Assembly (NCBI RefSeq): GCF_003465825.1
Contig: NZ_QSBV01000004.1
Location: 62,001-126,000 of the forward strand
From: Collinsella sp. AF02-46-1
GTDB taxonomy: Bacteria; Actinomycetota; Coriobacteriia; Coriobacteriales; Coriobacteriaceae
DNA: 64,000 nt
Direction of reading: 5' to 3'
Both the position numbers and the translations under genes were made by a program. Each line of letters begins with the position of its first letter. Position 1 is the stretch's first letter. A model generated the notes under the pieces. It had not been told where the DNA came from and did not search any database. It saw only the letters and a list, made by a program, of their open reading frames with translations. Of this stretch, positions 17,305 through 24,961 are shown piece after piece.

Positions 17305-18618
17305 ATGAGTTTGGGAAAGCTGACCGTCAACGGTCGCCAGGACGGCTTTTTGTGCGAGGGCAAACCGTTCTTCTGGTTTGCCGATACGTGCTGGAGCGCA
17401 TTTACGAGCATTGCCGAGGATGACTGGGACTACTACCTGACCCGCCGTGCCGAGCAGGGCATGAATGTGCTGCAGATCAACACGCTGCCGCAGTGGGACC
17501 GCTGCTGCCCCGACCTGGGCATTTGGCCCTATGCCAGCGAGGACGGCGTGCACTTTGATTGGTCCCGTCCCAACCAGGCATATTGGGACCGCGCCGCCGC
17601 CATGTGCCGTGCTGCCGTCGAGCACGGCATCCGTCCGGCGCTCGTGCTTATGTGGTGCAACTACGTGCCCGGTACCTGGGGTGCCAAGATCGCCGAGCGT
17701 TGCGGCGCCGAGGTTATGCCGCGTGAGGAGGTCCGTGCCCACGTTGCCCGCGTCGTCGAGAACCTGGGCGAGTTCAACCCCGTCTACGTGGTGACGGGCG
17801 ATACCGACTTTGCCGGCGACGAGGCGATCGCCTATTACGAGGACGCGCTCGACGAGGTCGTCAAGCGCGCGCCCGAGGCGCTGCGCACCATGCATATCAA
17901 CCGCGCCAATCGCACCATTCCGGCGCAGTATCTGGACCGTCTGGACTTTTATATGTTCCAGCCCGGCCACAACTACGAGGGCCAGCCCGAGGCATGGCGT
18001 CTGCCGCAGGACTTTATCGCCAACTACCCTAAAAAGCCGATGGTCAACTCTGAGCCTTGTTACGAGCAGATGGGTGCGTCGCGCAATGTGTACTGGCGCT
18101 TCACCGCGCAGGATTGCCGCGCGAGCGTATGGTCGTCGATTCTTGCCGGCGCCAGTGCCGGCGTAACTTACGGCGCACACGGCGTTTGGAACTGGCAGAC
18201 ATCGCGCAGCCAAGGCTCGGTGCTGGGCGAGGGCTTCGACATGCCGTTCCGCTGGCAAGAGTGCCTGCAGTTTGCGGGCGTGTGGGACTTTGGCGCGATT
18301 GAGCATGTGCTTGCCGGCCTGGGTGCCACGGCTGCCGACGACGCGCTTGCCGTGGTTCCGGCGCAGGAGCTGCTCGATGACGCGCGCGAGGCCATTCGTG
18401 TGGCGCGCGTTGGCGATCGCGTCGTCACGTACCTGCCGCGCACCACGGCGCTCAAGTTTAAGCTCGACGGCGCGCGCGGCTGGACGGCGACGGTCCTCGA
18501 CATGGAGGACAAGCGCATCGCCAAGCTGCCCGTCCGCGATAACGGTGACGGCACCGTGCGCGTGGCTCAGCATCCCTTTGAGCACGACGCCCTGGTGATC
18601 CTGACCCCTGGGCGCTAA
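17305..18618 (+). CDS. GH140-like glycoside hydrolase (DUF4038)
   Basis: A 437-residue (beta/alpha)8-barrel protein of the DUF4038/GH140 type. It starts MSLGKLTVNG, with FFWFADTCWSAF near residue 30, the usual opening of this family. Further on, YVVTGDTDF and MVNSEPCYEQMG carry the likely catalytic Asp and Glu. Characterised GH140 members release apiose from rhamnogalacturonan II; whether that applies here is open. No signal peptide. The ATG at 17299 is one base from AAAGGA, while 17305 has seven-base spacing, so the latter is chosen. It follows a terminated PTS gene by about 130 bp and probably has its own promoter. Confidence 0.78.
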   Translation: MSLGKLTVNGRQDGFLCEGKPFFWFADTCWSAFTSIAEDDWDYYLTRRAEQGMNVLQINTLPQWDRCCPDLGIWPYASEDGVHFDWSRPNQAYWDRAAAMCRAAVEHGIRPALVLMWCNYVPGTWGAKIAERCGAEVMPREEVRAHVARVVENLGEFNPVYVVTGDTDFAGDEAIAYYEDALDEVVKRAPEALRTMHINRANRTIPAQYLDRLDFYMFQPGHNYEGQPEAWRLPQDFIANYPKKPMVNSEPCYEQMGASRNVYWRFTAQDCRASVWSSILAGASAGVTYGAHGVWNWQTSRSQGSVLGEGFDMPFRWQECLQFAGVWDFGAIEHVLAGLGATAADDALAVVPAQELLDDAREAIRVARVGDRVVTYLPRTTALKFKLDGARGWTATVLDMEDKRIAKLPVRDNGDGTVRVAQHPFEHDALVILTPGR

Positions 18619-18661
18619 CGGCTCTTCTCCAACATTTACAACCCAGTCCCTTTCATAAGGC

Positions 18662-18721
18662 TGCGACGGAATGGTTCCTGCATGACGGCTTTAAGCTGTC
18701 AAGGGGAGCCATTCCGCCGCA
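18662..18721. repeat. TGCG-GGAAT-GTTCC palindrome, copy 1
   Basis: TGCGACGGAATGGTTCC and GGAGCCATTCCGCCGCA are inverted arms around 26 bp. A relative with changed arm bases is at 48152-48212. It lies between the convergent GH140-like gene and mgtA. Confidence 0.7.
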
Positions 18722-18747
18722 CTCATTGGGGACGTGCTTAAATGAGT
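18721..18747. repeat. TCATTGGGGAC repeat, copy 2
   Basis: ACTCATTGGGGACGTGCTTA, then AATGAGT closes the hairpin (ACTCATT against AATGAGT). It abuts the preceding palindrome. Confidence 0.65.
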
Positions 18748-18807
18748 GGTTTAACTTGAGACGGGACTTTTTGACCGCCTGATGGGTCGCGCGCCACAAT
18801 TCGGGCG

Positions 18808-21576
18808 CTACAGTAGCTCGCCGTGGCGGGCAATGTAGCGGCGCTTTGCCAGCTGGGTGAGCGCGATGTAGGCGGCGACGATGCCGATGAGCAGCGCGAA
18901 AAAGCTCGTGGGCAGCGTCGTAAGGCCGAGCGCATCGGCGATGGGGCTTGCCGGCAGCCAGGTGACGAGCGCCAGGCCCAGCACGGTGAGAACGCACAGC
19001 GCGGGCGCGGCGTGGTCGCGCGGGCTCGGCAGGCGCGGGGAGCGCGGCATGTGGATCACGAGCGTCTGCGACCACATGGACTCGACAAACCAGCCGCTCT
19101 GGAAGAGCGTCGCAAAGGCCGCCATGCCTGCGGCGTTGCCCGTCCCGGCGAGCTCGGACCAGCTTGCGCCTACGGTGGCAGGGCACACCACAAAGAAGAG
19201 CGCGGCGAAGGTTACGATGTCAAACAGCGAGCTCACGGGACCCAACTCGAGCATAAAGCCCTTAATGGACGCGGCGTCCCAGGCGCGCGGACGGGCGGTC
19301 CAGGCGTCATCGACGGTGTCCCACGGCAGCGCGATACACACGATCTCGTAGACCAGCGACAGCAACACCAGCTGCAGGGCGCTCATGGGCAAAAACGGCA
19401 GGAACAGGCTCGCGACGGTCACGGACAGTACGTTGCCAAAGTTGGAGCTCACCGTGGTCTTGAGGTACTTGAGCAGGTTGCCGTAGGTGCGGCGGCCTTC
19501 GATGATGCCGCGCTCGAGCACGCCCAGGTCCTTCTGAAGCAAGATGATATCGGCGGATTCCTTGGCGATGTCGACGGCCGAATCGACCGAGATGCCGCAG
19601 TCGCTCGCGCGCATGGCGGCGGCGTCGTTGATGCCGTCGCCCATAAAGCCCACGGTGTGACCGAGCAGCTCGCGCATGACGCGCACCAGACGCGCCTTCT
19701 GCAGCGGCGAGAGCTTGGCGAAGAGGTGGGTGTGCTCGGCGCGCTCGGCAAGCTCGGCGTCATCGAGCGCATCGATCTCGGAGCCCAGCAAGACATCGCT
19801 CGCGTCGATACCGATCTGCTCGCAGACGGTGGCGGCGACGCGATCGTTGTCGCCGGTCAGGACCTTGACCGCCACGCCCTTGGCCTCGAGGGTGGCGACG
19901 GCGCCCGCGGCACTCGCCTTGGGCGGATCGAGGAAGGCCAAAAAGCCCATCAGCACCATGTCGCACTCGTCGGCGATGCCAAATTCGCCCACGCAGCGCG
20001 GATCGGTCTTCTGCGCCACGGCAATCACGCGCAGGCCCTCGGCGTTGAGTTCGGCGACTTGCTTGCGAATCTGGGCGAGCTTATTTTCGCTGAGCGGCTG
20101 GGCGACACAGTCAACCTCGACAAAGGAGCAAATCTCGAGCATTTCCTCGGCAGCTCCCTTGGTAACCATCTGGGTTTTGCCCTGGGCGTCGGCGACGACT
20201 ACGCTCAGGCGACGGCGTGAGAAATCGAAGGGCACCTCGTCGACCTTGGTATAGCGGTCGCGCAGGCTCTGGCCCAGCGTGGAGTCGGGCGCGACAGTCG
20301 AGGGCGTCACGTCGGCACGGTCGATGACGGCCAGGTCGATAAGGTTTTTGAGGCCGGTCTGGAAGAAGCTGTTCAAAAACGCATGGCGCAGCACGCGTGC
20401 GTCCTCGTTGCCGTCAGTGTTGAGATAGCGCTCGAGCACGATGCGGTCTTCGGTGAGGGTGCCGGTCTTGTCACAGCACAGGACATCCATGGCACCGAGG
20501 TTTTGGATCGCCGGCAGCTCCTTGACGATAACCTGGCGGCGGGCGAGGTCCTTGGCGCCCTGCGACAGGCTCGTGGTCACGATGACGGGAAGCATCTGCG
20601 GCGTGATGCCCACGGCCACGCTCGTGGCGAACAGCAGCGCGTCGATGACGCTGCCCTTGGTGGCGGCGTTGACGGCAAAGACGACCGGCGCCATAACGAG
20701 CATAAGGCGTACGAGCAGCATGGAGACGCTCGAGACGCCGCGGTCAAACGCGCTCTTCTCGCCGCGCCCGTTGAGCATCTTGGCGATGCCGCCCAGGTAG
20801 GTGTCCGAGCCGGTGGCAACGACAAGTGCTATAGCGGTGCCGTTTTGCACGGAGGTGCCGGTAAAGACGATGTTTTTGCAGGCAGAGAGCGGCAGCGCGG
20901 AGCTGCCGGCACCCTCGGCGACGGTGATGGCAGCGGTCTTTTCGACGGCCTCGCTCTCGCCGGTGAGTGCGGACTCGATCACAAACAGGTCGCGCGCGGT
21001 GATGATGCGGGCATCGGCCGGCACCATATCGCCGGCAGAGAGACGGATTACATCGCCGGGGACGAGATCATCAAAGGGGATCTCGATACGCTCGCCGTCG
21101 CGCAGGGCACAGCAGGTGTTGGAGACCAGGTCCTTGAGGGCCTCGGCCGCATTGCCGCTGCGAGCCTCCTGGATAAACTTCATGCTGCCCGATACCAGCA
21201 GCATGATGCCGATGACGATGACCGTGGAGGGATCGCGCTGGGGCTCGGGTACGGCGAGCACGTCGATGTAGAGCGAGACCAGCGCGAGCGCGGCGAGGAT
21301 GCCGGCGAAGGGATCGATGAACGCGTCGGCGATGCGGCGGGCGAGCGTCTTGGTCGGCGCCTCGATGGTGTTGGGGCCGGCGGCGTCCAGGCGCTCGGCG
21401 GCGTGCTCGGCAGTGAGTCCGTCGGCCGTGGCGTCAAGCAGCACGAGGGCGTCCTCGGCGCTATGGGTGGCGGCGAATATGGTGTTCTTGGACAGGCCGG
21501 TGTGAGCGGCGGGGCGCGCCGTGCGGCGGCGCTTGGAGATGACTTCGAGTACCGTGGCGGTTTTGAGCATCAGCAT
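18808..21576 (-). CDS. mgtA: Magnesium-translocating P-type ATPase MgtA
   Basis: A 922-residue P3B-type ATPase that imports Mg2+ across the cytoplasmic membrane. Motifs are in order: TGES actuator loop (about residue 205), the phosphorylated Asp in DKTGTLT (about 367), KVLTGDN, and GDGINDAAAMR (about 645), with ten predicted membrane segments and the long Mg-ATPase C-terminus. Length matches MgtA/MgtB. RBS AAGGAGGACCCT sits before ATG. It is preceded on the same strand by a 23-codon ORF with an excellent ribosome site (21716-21787) and a palindrome, which together suggest leader control. I could not recognise an M-box riboswitch. Confidence 0.95.
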   Translation of the reverse strand: MLMLKTATVLEVISKRRRTARPAAHTGLSKNTIFAATHSAEDALVLLDATADGLTAEHAAERLDAAGPNTIEAPTKTLARRIADAFIDPFAGILAALALVSLYIDVLAVPEPQRDPSTVIVIGIMLLVSGSMKFIQEARSGNAAEALKDLVSNTCCALRDGERIEIPFDDLVPGDVIRLSAGDMVPADARIITARDLFVIESALTGESEAVEKTAAITVAEGAGSSALPLSACKNIVFTGTSVQNGTAIALVVATGSDTYLGGIAKMLNGRGEKSAFDRGVSSVSMLLVRLMLVMAPVVFAVNAATKGSVIDALLFATSVAVGITPQMLPVIVTTSLSQGAKDLARRQVIVKELPAIQNLGAMDVLCCDKTGTLTEDRIVLERYLNTDGNEDARVLRHAFLNSFFQTGLKNLIDLAVIDRADVTPSTVAPDSTLGQSLRDRYTKVDEVPFDFSRRRLSVVVADAQGKTQMVTKGAAEEMLEICSFVEVDCVAQPLSENKLAQIRKQVAELNAEGLRVIAVAQKTDPRCVGEFGIADECDMVLMGFLAFLDPPKASAAGAVATLEAKGVAVKVLTGDNDRVAATVCEQIGIDASDVLLGSEIDALDDAELAERAEHTHLFAKLSPLQKARLVRVMRELLGHTVGFMGDGINDAAAMRASDCGISVDSAVDIAKESADIILLQKDLGVLERGIIEGRRTYGNLLKYLKTTVSSNFGNVLSVTVASLFLPFLPMSALQLVLLSLVYEIVCIALPWDTVDDAWTARPRAWDAASIKGFMLELGPVSSLFDIVTFAALFFVVCPATVGASWSELAGTGNAAGMAAFATLFQSGWFVESMWSQTLVIHMPRSPRLPSPRDHAAPALCVLTVLGLALVTWLPASPIADALGLTTLPTSFFALLIGIVAAYIALTQLAKRRYIARHGELL

Positions 21577-21657
21577 AGGGTCCTCCTTGTTAAAGGGAGT
21601 TAGCGTACGTGTCGTATGTGCTTTAAAAACCTAGATGTCGCTCACGTCATGCTCTCG

Positions 21658-21694
21658 AACCACCACAAAGGCGACAGGCACCTTTGTGGTGGTT
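21658..21694 (-). repeat. ACCACCACAAAGG palindrome, copy 2 (reverse orientation)
   Basis: AACCACCACAAAGG and CCTTTGTGGTGGTT with a loop whose complement reads TGCCTGTCG. It lies in the mgtA leader between the small ORF and mgtA. Confidence 0.8.
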
Positions 21695-21715
21695 TTGACG
21701 ATCGATTCGTGGCGC

Positions 21716-21787
21716 TTATGCGTGTGCGGAATCCTCGCGGCGTGCCGAGGGCGACATGCAGGTTTTTCGACTATGGCTGCCTTCCAT
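21716..21787 (-). CDS. Putative 23-aa leader peptide upstream of mgtA
   Basis: ATG at 21787 is preceded by AAGGAGGTGTGCC, a near-perfect Shine-Dalgarno at ideal spacing. The ORF encodes 23 residues beginning MEGSHSRKTCMSPSARRED and stops at 21716, 139 bp before mgtA. The peptide is rich in Ser/Arg with one Pro and is unlike any family I know. Known mgtA genes of enterobacteria use a translated leader (MgtL) to sense Mg2+ or proline; an analogous role here is inference. It could also be a spurious short ORF. Confidence 0.45.
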   Translation of the reverse strand: MEGSHSRKTCMSPSARREDSAHA

Positions 21788-22012
21788 GGCACACCTCCTT
21801 AAGGCCGGGCGCGGCGCGCTTCGGGTGTCTCGCACCCGTTTTAATCCGCCCGTATTCTTGATGAGGGGGTTTGCCGTGTCAACCTCATTGTTCGGAAAAC
21901 CATTGTCCCTGACAAAGCCTTTACAGAATGACGTGGCCTCAAAGCGCGCCCACATCGACGCCTCGCCTGCGCTAAACTGAAGAGCACGTACGCGATTACG
22001 AGAGGAGCCCGC

Positions 22013-22693
22013 ATGGAGGCTTACAAGCAAGAGTTCATCAAGTTTATGGTCGAGTCCGACGTTCTTAAGTTCGGCAGCTTTACGCTCAAGAGCGGCCGTC
22101 AGTCCCCGTTCTTTATGAACGCCGGCGCTTACGTGACGGGCTACCAGCTCAAGAAGCTGGGCGAGTATTACGCCCAGGCTATCCACGATAACTTTGGCGA
22201 CGACTTTGATGTCCTGTTTGGGCCGGCCTACAAGGGCATTCCCCTGGCCGTCGTGACCGCCATTGCCTACCACGAGCTGTACGGCAAGGAGGTCAAGTAC
22301 TGCTGCGACCGCAAGGAGGCCAAGGACCACGGCGCCGATAAGGGCAACCTGCTGGGCTATGAGCCCCAGGACGGCGACCGCGTGGTCATGGTCGAGGACG
22401 TCACCACCAGCGGTAAGTCCATCGACGAGACCTATCCCAAGGTCATGGCTGCTGCCGATGTCGAGATCAAGGGCCTGATCGTGTCCCTCAACCGCATGGA
22501 GGTCGGCAAGGGTGGCGTGACCACCGCGCAGAAGGAGATCGAGGCCAAGTACGGTTTCCCCGTCGCGAGCATCGTCTCCATGGCCGAGGTCGTCGAGACC
22601 CTCTACAACCACGAGATCGACGGCAAGGTCGTCATCGACGATGAGCTCAAGGCCGCCATCGACGCCTACTACGAGCAGTACGGCGTCAAGTAG
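22013..22693 (+). CDS. pyrE: Orotate phosphoribosyltransferase
   Basis: A 226-residue PRTase that converts orotate and PRPP to OMP in pyrimidine biosynthesis. The 13-residue PRPP signature reads VVMVEDVTTSGKS. The N-terminal FGSFTLKSGRQSPFF loop and the DRKEAKDHG flexible loop with catalytic Lys/His are present. Length is normal. RBS GAGAGGAGCCCGC precedes ATG. No other pyr gene is adjacent. It is followed by a large composite repeat whose inner hairpin has a T-run and would terminate transcription. Confidence 0.96.
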   Translation: MEAYKQEFIKFMVESDVLKFGSFTLKSGRQSPFFMNAGAYVTGYQLKKLGEYYAQAIHDNFGDDFDVLFGPAYKGIPLAVVTAIAYHELYGKEVKYCCDRKEAKDHGADKGNLLGYEPQDGDRVVMVEDVTTSGKSIDETYPKVMAAADVEIKGLIVSLNRMEVGKGGVTTAQKEIEAKYGFPVASIVSMAEVVETLYNHEIDGKVVIDDELKAAIDAYYEQYGVK

Positions 22694-22694
22694 G

Positions 22695-22848
22695 TTCCGC
22701 CGTTCTACCGAACGGCGGACCGGCCGACGCTGCGCGCCGCCCAGGACGACAATTTGTCATTCAAAAGGCAAGGCATGACCAAAAGGTCTATGCCTTGCCT
22801 TTTTCATGCCAACTTGTTCGTCCTGGACGTCGCTCGCTGTCGTTGCCA
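22695..22848 (+). repeat. Composite palindromic intergenic repeat, copy 2
   Basis: Hairpin A: TCCGCCGTTC (22696) pairs with GAACGGCGGA across TACC. Then GACGCTGCGCG, then an outer stem CCAGGACGA (22741) with TCGTCCTGG, then an inner stem AAGGCAAGGCATGACC with GGTCTATGCCTTGCCTT and a T-run. It ends GTCGCTCGCTGTC. Copy 4 keeps the same pairing with different bases. The inner hairpin probably terminates pyrE. Confidence 0.8.
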
Positions 22849-22877
22849 AAACATCGGGGCTCTCGCTGCCGTTGCCC

Positions 22878-22938
22878 AGTCATTGGGGACAGACATAAAT
22901 GAGTAGTCATTGGGGACGTTCTTAAATGACTACTCAGG
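22878..22938. repeat. TCATTGGGGAC repeats, tandem copies
   Basis: Two adjoining units, AGTCATTGGGGACAGACATA with AATGAGTA, and AGTCATTGGGGACGTTCTTA with AATGACTACT. They lie between pyrE and the XRE regulator. Confidence 0.65.
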
Positions 22939-23070
22939 ATGAGTGTCCAAAAAACCGCGCTCGTTCGATTGGCGCATGTCTACGCAGCGTAGGTTGTCGA
23001 GCCTGGCCTTCAAATGGATACTGACTGTCGAACCGGTTCACTCCATTTCTTCAATTTGATTGGACAGCCC

Positions 23071-23691
23071 ATGAACCAGACACGGCAAACCAATGCCTCC
23101 CATACTTTTTTGGCAGCGCATGCCATCAAGCAGCTGCGCGAAGAGCGCGGCCTCACCCAGCGCGCCCTGGCGGAAAGCCTTGGCGTGACCGATAAAGCTG
23201 TCAGCAAGTGGGAATCCGGCCGCGGCCTTCCCGACATTTCCCTCGTCGAGCCTTTGGCCCAGAGACTCGGCATAAGCGTGGCTGAGCTTTTGGCTGGTGA
23301 CATTCGGGCTAACGCCAACCGTGCAGGCAATATGCTCAAAGGCGTCTTTTACGTTTGCCCTATCTGCGGAAACGTTGTGCACGCGCTCGGAGAAGGCAGC
23401 TTTAGCTGCTGTGGCTCCACGATGTTTCCCCAGGAGGCCGAAGAGCCGGACGCGGACCATGCCTTTTCCATCGAGCGCATCGAGGACGATTGGTACGTCA
23501 CGCTCGATCATCCCATGACCAAGGATCACTACATTAGCTTTGTGGCATATGCGACTATGGACGGCATCTGCTTTAAGAAGCTCTATCCAGAGCAATCGGT
23601 GCAGCCGCGCTTCCATATTACCGGGCGCGGCAGGATATATCTTTACTGCAACCAACACGGACTCTTTACGTCGCTGACGCCTCGCAAATAA
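23071..23691 (+). CDS. XRE-family regulator with C-terminal desulfoferrodoxin-like domain
   Basis: A 206-residue two-domain protein. Residues 15-75 are a helix-turn-helix of the XRE/Cro type (QLREERGLTQRALAESLGVTDKAVSKWE). After a linker, CPICG and SCCGS form a desulfoferrodoxin-like metal knuckle. The last 80 residues resemble the neelaredoxin/superoxide-reductase fold, with HPMTKDHYISF as the His-bearing loop. Such fusions may sense metal or oxidative stress, but the ligand is unknown. A longer start at 23014 exists; 23071 begins just before the HTH and has GGA nine bases ahead. It lies between repeat clusters, not in an operon. Confidence 0.8.
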   Translation: MNQTRQTNASHTFLAAHAIKQLREERGLTQRALAESLGVTDKAVSKWESGRGLPDISLVEPLAQRLGISVAELLAGDIRANANRAGNMLKGVFYVCPICGNVVHALGEGSFSCCGSTMFPQEAEEPDADHAFSIERIEDDWYVTLDHPMTKDHYISFVAYATMDGICFKKLYPEQSVQPRFHITGRGRIYLYCNQHGLFTSLTPRK

Positions 23692-23737
23692 CGGCTGTCT
23701 ATCCGCCCTCCTCATGCGTTCCCAGGGGACCCAAAAT

Positions 23738-23801
23738 GAGCGTGGATAATCTCCCGGTTTTGGCCTGTGTGCGGGCTCAAAGTGGGAGATTATCCACGCT
23801 C
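23738..23801. repeat. GTGGATAATCTCCC palindrome, copy 2
   Basis: GAGCGTGGATAATCTCCC and GGGAGATTATCCACGCTC are 18-bp perfect arms. Relative to copies 1 and 3 the A-T pair near the base has become C-G, a compensatory change. Confidence 0.8.
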
Positions 23802-23834
23802 GCTAGGTTGGTGTCCAAAAATCCACGCTCGTCG

Positions 23835-24689
23835 CTACTTGAGTCCGGGCAGGCGGGTGTAGGGGAACGAGCGCTCTAAGAACTCGGAGCAGCGGGCGTA
23901 ATCTTTGGCAAAGTAGCTGCTATAGAGCGAATCGAGTACGTATTGCACGGCGATATGGCTGGCGAACTGCGTGATGCGGTGCGTCATGCTCTCGTGGTCG
24001 CTTACCGTGAGATAGGCGGCAAAGCCGGGGTGAATGCGGGCACAGTACGGCGTGCCGATGACGATGACCGGGACATGTCGACTGCTAAGGATCGGCAAGA
24101 TCTCCTTGAGGTTGGGGGCAAGGCCGCTGTAGGAGATGATGATTGCCACATGGTCGGGACCCGAGGCGAGCGCCGTGCGCACCTGCGCCTCGACGCTGTC
24201 GTGGCACGTCGCGCTTTTGCCGGCGGAAAGCAGGCGATCGCGGAACATTCCCGCTGGATACAGGTTATGCGAGCCCGTGTAGATGTCCACGGTGCCGGCG
24301 CGCATGATGAGCTTGGCGGCGTGGTCGAGCTGTGCAGGGTCGAGCAGCTCCTGCGTTTCGGCCAAGGTGGTCTGGTAGAGCCCCTCCATGCGCTCCATCA
24401 CCTGCGCAGGGGTGGAGGTGGCATCGAAGGGAAAGTTGATGTCCACGTCGCGCCGGTTGCCCGCCTCGGTCGCCTGGCGGATGAGCTCGACCTTGAGGTC
24501 TTTGAATCCCTCGAGGCCGAGCTTTTTGCAAAAGCGGTGCACGCTCGCGACCGAAACGTTGGCGCACGCGGCAAATTCCTTAATGGAAAGCCCGCGCACA
24601 TCCTCGCCCATGGCGAGGGCCGTTCGCCCAAGTTGTTGCTCGGTGGGGGTGAGGCTTTTGCCCTGCGTGATCTTCCGCCTGATATCCAT
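23835..24689 (-). CDS. RpiR-family transcriptional regulator with SIS domain
   Basis: A 284-residue regulator. An N-terminal HTH_6 domain (LSIKEFAACANVSVASVHRFCKKLGLEGFKDLKVEL) is followed by a SIS phosphosugar-binding domain with IYTGSHNLYPAGMFRDRL and HVAIIISYSGLAPNLKEIL. RpiR proteins bind sugar phosphates and control catabolic genes. The ORF is open far upstream, but ATG 24689, with AGGAGCCAT before it, gives MDIRRKITQGK. It is transcribed in the same direction as, and downstream of, the GH106-like gene, with a composite repeat between them. A role in controlling one of the local glycoside loci is plausible; the target is unknown. Confidence 0.9.
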   Translation of the reverse strand: MDIRRKITQGKSLTPTEQQLGRTALAMGEDVRGLSIKEFAACANVSVASVHRFCKKLGLEGFKDLKVELIRQATEAGNRRDVDINFPFDATSTPAQVMERMEGLYQTTLAETQELLDPAQLDHAAKLIMRAGTVDIYTGSHNLYPAGMFRDRLLSAGKSATCHDSVEAQVRTALASGPDHVAIIISYSGLAPNLKEILPILSSRHVPVIVIGTPYCARIHPGFAAYLTVSDHESMTHRITQFASHIAVQYVLDSLYSSYFAKDYARCSEFLERSFPYTRLPGLK

Positions 24690-24763
24690 ATGGCTCCTAT
24701 GCGTTTGCGTCGCGATAAACCAATCATAGCGATAAATAAAACGTTCGGCTTGGCTGGGAGTTT

Positions 24764-24912
24764 TGGTCCGCCGGTCTATGAACGACGGACCGCTCGACGC
24801 TGCGCGGGCCCTTGGCACGGCACCTTGGGCTTCAATCGTCGGGCGCGTGCGGAAGCACACATCCCTCCTCTTTCGGCCCAATTTGCCGCACCAGGGGCCC
24901 GCTCGCTGTTGT
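24764..24912. repeat. Composite palindromic intergenic repeat, copy 3
   Basis: Hairpin A: GGTCCGCCGGTC with GAACGACGGACC across TAT. Then GACGCTGCGCGGGC. The outer arms GCGGGCCCTTGG and CCAGGGGCCCGC, and the inner CGGCA and TGCCG, pair. It ends CCCGCTCGCTGTT. It lies between the two minus-strand genes rpiR-type and GH106-like. Confidence 0.75.
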
Positions 24913-24961
24913 GGGCTCAACATAGGGCGCTGTCCTTGTTGGGCCGTTTGCGCCCGGGGCG

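Noticed and set aside
18823..20220. Plus-strand long frame opposite mgtA
   Set aside because: Antisense shadow of the P-type ATPase, without RBS or recognisable domains.
21577..22012. M-box riboswitch upstream of mgtA
   Set aside because: No recognisable M-box core in either strand; only a palindromic repeat and a small ORF are evident.
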